Assembly: GCA_022824605.1 (NCBI GenBank)
Contig: JAJDZO010000405.1
Location: 1-7,681 of the forward strand
Reading direction: 5' to 3'
DNA: 7,681 nucleotides
Origin: Acidimicrobiia bacterium
GTDB lineage: Bacteria; Actinomycetota; Acidimicrobiia; Acidimicrobiales; Aldehydirespiratoraceae
How positions within the stretch are numbered: the stretch's first letter is position 1; each line of letters opens with the position of its first letter. A model generated the notes under the pieces. The model was not told where the DNA came from, made no database searches, and saw only the letters and a program-made list of their open reading frames with translations. Positions 1 to 4,743 of the stretch are shown here, in pieces. The translations under genes and the position numbers were made by a program.

Positions 1-130
1 GCTTCCGCCTCGGCGGCCTCGGCGGCCTGAGCCTCAGCCCGAGCGGCTTCCGCCTCGGCTGCCTCGGCCTCCGCCCGGGCCTCAGCTTGGGCTCGGTCTT
101 GTGCGGCTTCCGCCTCGGCTGCCTCCGCTG
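1..130 (-). repeat. Degenerate Ala/Glu codon repeats inside the lipoprotein gene
   Basis: A 23-bp block is repeated exactly at 43-65 and 103-125, an offset of 60 nt or 20 codons. A shorter part of it recurs at 1-14. On the minus strand the block encodes E-A-A-E-A-E-A-A. All spacings are multiples of three, so the repeat is a coding, helix-building repeat and not a CRISPR-like or intergenic array. Confidence 0.7.
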
Positions 131-239
131 TCTCGACCGGGTCCGCGGCCGTCGTGTCGTCGTCGGAGCCACAGCCGGCGGCCAACATCGCGGCGACTAG
201 CGGCACGGCGGCCAATCGGGTGAGAGACGTCCTTCTCAT
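1..239 (-). CDS. Ala/Glu-rich lipoprotein, partial (C-terminus outside window)
   Basis: The ATG at 237-239 opens a frame of 79 codons that is still open at base 1, so only the N-terminus is visible. Residues 1-23 form a bacterial lipoprotein signal: MRRTSLTR, a hydrophobic stretch, then the lipobox L-A-A-G-C with Cys23 as the predicted lipidated residue. An acidic linker follows (GSDDD, then TTAADPVE). From about residue 38 the chain consists almost only of Ala, Glu, Gln and Arg in an AEAEAA-like pattern, which predicts a long charged helix or coiled coil outside the membrane. The gene begins 3 nt after the stop of the selenoprotein candidate and shows no clear Shine-Dalgarno sequence, so translation is probably coupled to that gene. 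Its leader resembles that of the upstream lipoprotein. The function cannot be told from this part; the decisive domain, if any, lies beyond the window. Confidence 0.75.
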   Translation of the reverse strand, partial: MRRTSLTRLAAVPLVAAMLAAGCGSDDDTTAADPVETAEAAEAEAAQDRAQAEARAEAEAAEAEAARAEAQAAEAAEAE

Positions 240-242
240 CGC

Positions 243-794
243 TCAGGCGAGGGCCGCTAGTCGGTCGCTGAGGCCGGTCGGATCGAAATGGCCGGGCGCG
301 TCTTCCACCAGGTTGCCTCCGCCGTCCAGCAGCCGGACGCTTGAGTTCCTGCCCACGCCGAAGTGGCGCCACGACTCGTTCGAGTCGCTCCACAGCATGG
401 TGAACGTGGTACCGGTCTGCGACGCGAACCGTTCGGCGAAGGCGAGGTCGTCCTGAGCGCCGATGCCTATCACCGTCACCGATTCGGGGTGGTCTTGAGC
501 GAACTGCTCAAGTTGCGGAGCTTCTCTCCGACAGGTCGGTCAATGCGGTGCCCAGAACCAGAGCAGCAGGGGAGTCTCACCATCAACTATTGATTGAAGG
601 TTGACAGATGCGCCGGTGTTCACATTGGTCATTTCCAAGTCGGGCATGTCGCCTGTCGCGCTGGCACCGGTTTCGGCCGCCGCTGTCTCGGCTACTGGCT
701 CAGCCGGCGCCGCCACCGTTGCGTCATCGCTCGACCCACAACCGGCGGCCACGATGGCGATGACCGTTGCACACAGCAGGAGCCGGACTCTCAT
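243..794 (-). CDS. Probable selenoprotein: DsbE/MPT53-like thioredoxin-fold lipoprotein with UxxC active site (TGA at 540-542 read through)
   Basis: The gene has 183 codons counting one in-frame TGA. The start is ATG 792-794, which overlaps the stop of the upstream gene as ATGA and has AAGG a few bases before it. Residues 1-19 are a lipoprotein signal ending in the lipobox V-A-A-G-C (Cys19). A low-complexity Ala/Glu/Thr linker runs to about residue 48. The thioredoxin fold follows: L-L-L-W-F-W-A-P-H, then TGA at residue 85, then P-T-C (Cys88) R-R-E-A-P. Beyond that come V-T-V-I-G-I-G (106-112) and F-G-V-G-R-N-S-S-V-R-L-L-D (145-157). From memory, the second half aligns well with mycobacterial MPT53/DsbE, which has W-C-P-x-C at the active site. 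The expected role is extracytoplasmic thiol-disulfide exchange with selenocysteine as the attacking residue. The usual cis-Pro is replaced by Asn150. The alternative is a nonsense mutation or sequencing error in a Cys protein. Confidence 0.8.
494..530 (-). promoter_or_regulatory. Candidate bacterial SECIS region: two consecutive hairpins downstream of the TGA
   Basis: In the mRNA, hairpin 1 is CGGAG-(AGAAG)-CUCCG at 530-516, a perfect 5-bp stem with its loop starting 14 nt after the UGA. Hairpin 2 is CUUGAGC-(AGUUC)-GCUCAAG at 512-494, a perfect 7-bp stem with its loop starting 34 nt after the UGA. Bacterial SECIS elements, as I recall the published consensus, have a short apical loop with a G in the first two positions, about 16-37 nt after the UGA. 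Hairpin 2 meets this and its loop has a G-U step; hairpin 1 is slightly too close. Hairpin 2 uses Leu CTT, Ala GCT and Gln CAA, codons less favoured in such GC-rich genes, at its pairing positions, which suggests selection on RNA structure. No folding energy was computed. Confidence 0.6.
540..542 (-). other. In-frame TGA, predicted selenocysteine codon (residue 85)
   Basis: On the minus strand the codons read GCA CCG CAT TGA CCG ACC TGT, that is A-P-H-[TGA]-P-T-C. The TGA takes the place of the N-terminal cysteine of the thioredoxin CxxC motif, giving UxxC. Family homology runs on both sides in the same frame. TGA is used as a stop by aceE (a double TGA), by the HhH-GPD gene and at the end of this same gene, so wholesale reassignment of TGA is unlikely. 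A Cys codon (TGC/TGT) would differ from TGA at a single base, so a point mutation is the main alternative. Confidence 0.78.
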
Positions 795-1381
795 TGGTCC
801 TTGCCTTTGCCGCGAGCCTTCTGCTGCTTCTTCCATGCCCGCACCCGTTGCAGGGCCTCCGGGCTGTCGATGTCGGCCACTGACCGGGGCTCGTTGTCGG
901 CGAATGGACCGGCGCAGGCCTCCCAGCCCTCGGGGCGCACATCGAAGCGCTTGGCCAGCACTGCGGTGAGGATCCGGGCCTTCTCGTCTCCGTAGCCGGG
1001 CAGGGCTCGCAGCCGCCCGAACAGTTCCTCGCCGCTCGCTGCGCTTGCCCAGAGCGCCCCGGCGTCGCCTCCGTAGTGATCGGCGACATGGTGGCACAGC
1101 GCCTGCATCCTCGTCGCCATCGAGCCCGGGAACCGGTGCAGCGCAGGCTTGGTCTTCACCACTGCGGCGAAGTCGTCGGGATCGTGCTCGGAGATGTTGT
1201 GGGCGTCCAGCTCTGTGCCGAGCCGCTCGGTGAGCCGGTACGGCCCCATGAACGCCCACTCCAGGGGGATCTGCTGATCGAGCAGCATCCCCAACAGCAG
1301 CGCGAGCGGCTCGGTGTTGAGCAGGTGGTCGGCGTCTTGGTTGCCGGTCACCGCCAGGGTGCCTGTTGCGGTGCGCGTCAT
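791..1381 (-). CDS. HhH-GPD family base-excision DNA repair-type protein (TIGR03252-like)
   Basis: This is a complete 196-residue protein with ATG at 1379-1381, 16 nt after the aceE stop. Residues 20-44 (H-L-L-N-T-E-P-L-A-L-L-L-G-M-L-L-D-Q-Q-I-P-L-E-W-A-F) and the segment K-P-A-L-H-R-F-P-G-S-M (78-88) match the short actinobacterial HhH-GPD proteins that I know as TIGR03252. The helix-hairpin-helix loop is L-P-G-Y-G-D-E-K-A (127-135), with Lys134 in the place of the glycosylase/lyase lysine. Only two cysteines are present (96 and 156), so the [4Fe-4S] cluster of EndoIII/MutY is absent. The C-terminus is basic (W-K-K-Q-Q-K and on). The superfamily removes damaged bases from DNA, but the substrate of this subgroup is not known to me. 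The stop overlaps the next start as ATGA, suggesting coupled translation with the redox lipoprotein. Confidence 0.88.
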   Translation of the reverse strand: MTRTATGTLAVTGNQDADHLLNTEPLALLLGMLLDQQIPLEWAFMGPYRLTERLGTELDAHNISEHDPDDFAAVVKTKPALHRFPGSMATRMQALCHHVADHYGGDAGALWASAASGEELFGRLRALPGYGDEKARILTAVLAKRFDVRPEGWEACAGPFADNEPRSVADIDSPEALQRVRAWKKQQKARGKGKDQ

Positions 1382-1397
1382 CGCCTGGACCGTTTCA

Positions 1398-4148
1398 TCA
1401 ACTGGAGGTTAGACGAGCGCCGGTGTCGGGGTGGCCGGGATCGTCGCGGTCGGGGTCGATCCCGTAGCGCTGCATGGCGGCAGACACCTCCTCGGTGGTG
1501 GCTTCGCCTGATCCTGTCAACGCCGACAGTACCGCAATCACGATCTGGGCCGCGTCGACCTCGAAGAACCGTCGCAGCGCCTCTCGGGTGTCGGAACGGC
1601 CGAACCCGTCGGTGCCGAGCACATGCAGCGGCCTCGGTGTGAAGCGGGCGATCTGGTCGGGGACCAGGGTCATGTAATCGGTGACCGCGACGATCGGCCC
1701 GTCGGAGTCGGTCAGTTTCTGAGTGACCATCGGCACCGCCGGATCGGCTTGGGGATGCAGCCGGTTGCGGCGCTCCACGTCGAGCGCCTCTCGCCTGAGC
1801 CGCTGGTAGGAGGTGGCGCTCCACAACTCAGCCGCCGTGTCGTGGTGCTCGGCCAGCAGCGCCTGAGCTTCACGGGCTGCACCCACCGACGCACCCGAGA
1901 ACAGGATGGTGGCGGCGCGGCTGCGGTTGCCCGGACCGTCGTCGAACTTGTACAGGCCGCTGCAGATGTCGGCGCCGGTCACATGGTCGGGGCGCGACGG
2001 CTGCTCGTAGTTCTCGTTGTAGACGGTGACGTAATAGAAGACGTCGGTTCCATCGGCGGCGTCGGGCGGGTACATGCGCTGGAGGCCCTCGTCGATGACA
2101 GCGCCGAGTTCGTAGGCGAAGGCAGGGTCGTAGGCCTCGCAGGCCGGCACGGTGGACGCCAGCACATGGCTGTGGCCGTCCTGATGCTGCAGACCCTCGC
2201 CGGGAAGCGTGGTGCGGCCCGCGGTGGCGCCGATGAGGAAGCCGCGGGCTCGGGCGTCGGCCGCGGCCCAGATCGAGTCGCCCACCCGCTGGAAGCCGAA
2301 CATCGAATAGAAGGCGAAGAACGGCACCATCGGCACGCCCAGGTTGGAGTACGACGTGGCCGCGGCCAGCCAACTGGCCAGCGAACCGCACTCGGTGATG
2401 CCCTCCTCGAGGATCTGGCCGTCGGTCGACTCGCTGTAGCTCAACAGCAGGTCGTGGTCGACCGGCTCGTAGAGCTGGCCGTGGGGGGCGTAGATGCGGA
2501 ACTCCCTGAACAGCGAGTCCATCCCGAAGGTGCGGGCCTCGTCGGGCACGATCGGCACGACCCGCCGCCCGAAATACTGGTCGCGCATCAGGTCGCGCAG
2601 CAGCGAGGTGAAGGCCATGGTGGTCGACACCTTGCGCCCGCCGGAGCCTTTGCGCATGTCGATGAACGGTCCGTCGGCGGGCAGCGTGAGGGGGCGGCGG
2701 TCACGCACCACCCGGCGGGGCACCGCACCGTCGAGGGCGCGGCGGCGGTCCATCATGTAACGGATCTCAGCGGAGTCCGCCGGCGGCCGGTAGTAGGGCG
2801 GTATCCCGTCGGCGAGGTCGGCTTCGTCGATCTCGTTCTCCATGTGCAGCCGGGAACGCAGCTCCATCAGCTGGGTGGTGGACATCTTCTTGATCTGGTG
2901 GGTGGCGTTGCGGCCCTCGAAGCCTTCGCCGAGGGTCCAGCCCTTGACGGTCTTGGCCAGGATCACGGTGGGCTGGCCGGTGACCTCGGTGGCGGCCTTG
3001 AACGCGGCGTACACCTTCTGGTAGTCGTGGCCGCCGCGGGGCAGCACCCGCAGGTCCTCGTCGCTGAGATGCTCGACCAGTTTGCGCAGGCGAGGGTCGG
3101 GGCCGAAGAAGTGCTCGCGGATGTAGGCGCCCGTCTCCACCGCGTAGCGCTGGTATTCGCCGTCGACGGTGGTCATCATCTTGTTGAGCAGCGCGCCGTC
3201 GGTGTCGCGCATCAGCAGCTCGTCCCAGCGGGTGCCCCAGATCACCTTGATCACGTTCCAGCCGGCGCCGCGGAACACCCCTTCGAGTTCCTGGATGATC
3301 TTGCCGTTGCCCCGGACTGGTCCGTCTAGGCGCTGCAGGTTGCAGTTGACCACCCATTTCAGGTTGTCGAGGCCGCTGCGTCCGGCCAGCGCGATGGCGC
3401 CCAGCGTCTCGGGTTCGTCGCATTCGCCGTCGCCGAGGAAGCACCACACCGTGCTGTCGTCGGTGTCGTCGATGCGGCGGTGGTGCATGTAGCGGTTGAA
3501 GCGGGCGTGGTAGATGGAGTTGATCGGCCCGAGCCCCATCGACACGGTGGGGTACTCCCAGAAGTCGGGCATGAGCCGGGGGTGGGGGTAGCCCGACAGC
3601 CCGTTGCCGCCCACCTCCATGCGGAAGTTGTCGAGTTCCTGCTCGCTGAGACGGCCCTCCAGATAGGCCCGGGCGTACACGCCGGGCGCGGCGTGGCCCT
3701 GGAAGTAGATGTGATCGCCGACGAGGCCGTCGTCTTTGCCTTTGAAGAAGTGGTTGAAGCCGACTTCGTACAGCGAGGCCGACGAGGCGAAGGTGGACAG
3801 GTGACCGCCGATGCCGTCGGCGGTCTTGTTGGCCCGGATGACCATGGCCGCTGCGTTCCAGCGGATGAAACGGCGGATGCGGCGCTCGACCTGCTCATCG
3901 CCGGGGAAGAACGGCTGCTGGGAGGCGGGGATGGTGTTGATGTAGGGCGTGGAGGTGGTGGGCGGCACGCCGATGTGCTGCTCGTTGGAGCGTGCGAGGA
4001 GCTTGGCCACGATGTAGCGGGCCCGCTCCCGTCCGCTGGCGGCAACCACGGCGTCGAGGGAGTCGATCCACTCCTGGGTCTCGGCCGGGTCGATGTCTGG
4101 AAGCTGGCGCAAGAAGTTGTCAGCCACTGCCCCTAATGATGGCAGCAT
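1398..4148 (-). CDS. aceE: Pyruvate dehydrogenase E1 component, homodimeric AceE type
   Basis: The 916 residues are complete. The protein is the thiamine-diphosphate enzyme that decarboxylates pyruvate and passes the acetyl group to the lipoyl domain of E2 in the cytoplasmic pyruvate dehydrogenase complex. It is close in length and sequence to E. coli (about 887) and mycobacterial AceE. Visible landmarks are P-D-I-D-P-x-E-T near residue 17, G-G-H-L-S-T-F with His116, Q-G-H-A-A-P-G-V-Y-A-R with His152, and the ThDP/Mg motif G-D-G-E (239-242) ending in N-C-N (268-270). Further on are the E-E-G-I-T-E block (581-586), which holds the glutamate that activates the cofactor in E1 enzymes, and L-Q-H-Q-D-G-H (653-659). 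The frame closes with tandem TGA codons. No strong Shine-Dalgarno precedes the ATG, and the N-terminus is shorter than in Mycobacterium, so a somewhat different start is possible. E2 and E3 genes are not in the window. Confidence 0.97.
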   Translation of the reverse strand: MLPSLGAVADNFLRQLPDIDPAETQEWIDSLDAVVAASGRERARYIVAKLLARSNEQHIGVPPTTSTPYINTIPASQQPFFPGDEQVERRIRRFIRWNAAAMVIRANKTADGIGGHLSTFASSASLYEVGFNHFFKGKDDGLVGDHIYFQGHAAPGVYARAYLEGRLSEQELDNFRMEVGGNGLSGYPHPRLMPDFWEYPTVSMGLGPINSIYHARFNRYMHHRRIDDTDDSTVWCFLGDGECDEPETLGAIALAGRSGLDNLKWVVNCNLQRLDGPVRGNGKIIQELEGVFRGAGWNVIKVIWGTRWDELLMRDTDGALLNKMMTTVDGEYQRYAVETGAYIREHFFGPDPRLRKLVEHLSDEDLRVLPRGGHDYQKVYAAFKAATEVTGQPTVILAKTVKGWTLGEGFEGRNATHQIKKMSTTQLMELRSRLHMENEIDEADLADGIPPYYRPPADSAEIRYMMDRRRALDGAVPRRVVRDRRPLTLPADGPFIDMRKGSGGRKVSTTMAFTSLLRDLMRDQYFGRRVVPIVPDEARTFGMDSLFREFRIYAPHGQLYEPVDHDLLLSYSESTDGQILEEGITECGSLASWLAAATSYSNLGVPMVPFFAFYSMFGFQRVGDSIWAAADARARGFLIGATAGRTTLPGEGLQHQDGHSHVLASTVPACEAYDPAFAYELGAVIDEGLQRMYPPDAADGTDVFYYVTVYNENYEQPSRPDHVTGADICSGLYKFDDGPGNRSRAATILFSGASVGAAREAQALLAEHHDTAAELWSATSYQRLRREALDVERRNRLHPQADPAVPMVTQKLTDSDGPIVAVTDYMTLVPDQIARFTPRPLHVLGTDGFGRSDTREALRRFFEVDAAQIVIAVLSALTGSGEATTEEVSAAMQRYGIDPDRDDPGHPDTGARLTSS

Positions 4149-4195
4149 CCGGGGGATTCGCGACCCTGGTCCTGTGATGCGCGACTATCTCAGGC
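4149..4195. promoter_or_regulatory. Divergent intergenic region between aceE and rnhA
   Basis: This short gap must hold promoters for both directions, unless rnhA starts further in. On the plus strand GACTAT at 4183-4188 lies 7 nt before GTG 4196 and could be a weak -10 box for a leaderless rnhA transcript. The same bases read GATAGTC on the minus strand and could serve aceE with a short leader. No convincing -35 box is seen, so this is only a suggestion. Confidence 0.25.
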
Positions 4196-4717
4196 GTGCC
4201 CGCTCAGCCCGTGCCCGTTGATCCCGCCGACTCTTGTCCGGTCGGCTCTTGTCCGGTCGGCTCTGAGCCCGCTGAGTCTGTGACCGCGGTGTACACCGAC
4301 GGCGCCTGCCTGGGAAACCCCGGACCGGGCGGCTGGGCGTGGGTGGTGCCCGGCGGTGACTGGGCCTGCGGGGCGGAGCGGGCCACCACCAACCAGCGCA
4401 TGGAACTGCAGGCGGTGCTGGAGGCGCTGCGCGAACTGGACGGTCCGGTGGAGGTGGTGTCGGACTCGACTTACGTGGTCAACTGTTTCCGCGACCGGTG
4501 GTATGACGGCTGGCTCAGGCGGGGCTGGCGCAACTCCAACCGCAAGCCGGTAGCCAACCAATACCTCTGGCAACCGCTGATCGAGCTCTACCTGAGCCGG
4601 CCGGGGGAGATCACGTTCCGGTGGGTGAAGGGCCATTCGGGCGACGAATGGAACGAGATTGCCGATCAGTTGGCGTCCACCGCCGCCGCCGACCAACGCC
4701 CCCGCCAAAGCCGCTAG
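4196..4717 (+). CDS. rnhA: Ribonuclease HI
   Basis: This enzyme cuts the RNA strand of RNA-DNA hybrids, acting on R-loops and primer remnants in the cytoplasm. All four acidic catalytic residues are present: Asp35 in Y-T-D-G-A-C-L-G-N-P-G-P-G-G-W, Glu70 in R-M-E-L-Q-A, Asp90 in V-S-D-S-T-Y and Asp157 in N-E-I-A-D-Q-L-A. The flexible-loop histidine is His147 in V-K-G-H-S-G. The basic handle is also seen (W-L-R-R-G-W-R-N-S-N-R-K, 106-117). Starting at GTG 4196 gives 173 residues with about 28 extra N-terminal residues rich in Pro, Ser and Cys that precede the fold. GTG 4211 or GTG 4280 in the same frame are alternative starts; the last gives a 145-residue protein closer to the usual family length of about 155. 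The gene converges on the Calx-beta gene with a 26-nt gap, in which I see no terminator hairpin. Confidence 0.95.
   Translation: MPAQPVPVDPADSCPVGSCPVGSEPAESVTAVYTDGACLGNPGPGGWAWVVPGGDWACGAERATTNQRMELQAVLEALRELDGPVEVVSDSTYVVNCFRDRWYDGWLRRGWRNSNRKPVANQYLWQPLIELYLSRPGEITFRWVKGHSGDEWNEIADQLASTAAADQRPRQSR
4231..4260 (+). repeat. Exact 15-bp tandem duplication at the 5' end of rnhA
   Basis: The unit CTCTTGTCCGGTCGG occurs at 4231-4245 and again at 4246-4260, followed by CTCT of a third start. The length is a multiple of three, so it would encode S-C-P-V-G twice if translation starts at 4196 or 4211. If translation starts at 4280 the repeat lies in the leader. Confidence 0.85.
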
Positions 4718-4743
4718 CTAGTGTCAACTTCGCGGGGTGGCTG

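Noticed and set aside
1..130. CRISPR or intergenic repeat array at the left edge
   Set aside because: The repeats have spacings in multiples of three, no spacers, and encode an Ala/Glu helix in frame with a lipoprotein signal.
243..542. Pseudogene by nonsense mutation
   Set aside because: Not excluded, but the TGA lies exactly on the catalytic Cys, both flanks are intact, SECIS-like hairpins follow, and the gene is tightly packed in an operon. Selenocysteine explains more.
540..1259. A 239-codon minus-strand frame ending at the TGA, with its own upstream start
   Set aside because: Its first two thirds run out of frame through the HhH-GPD gene and look like a shadow. Only the part from the ATG at 792-794 has a lipoprotein signal and thioredoxin sequence.
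1623..3329. Long plus-strand open frame of 568 codons opposite aceE
   Set aside because: It is a mirror of aceE codon bias in GC-rich DNA; its product is low-complexity and resembles no known family, while aceE is certain.
4718..4743. Bidirectional terminator between rnhA and the Calx-beta gene
   Set aside because: The 26-nt gap has no clear inverted repeat or T run.
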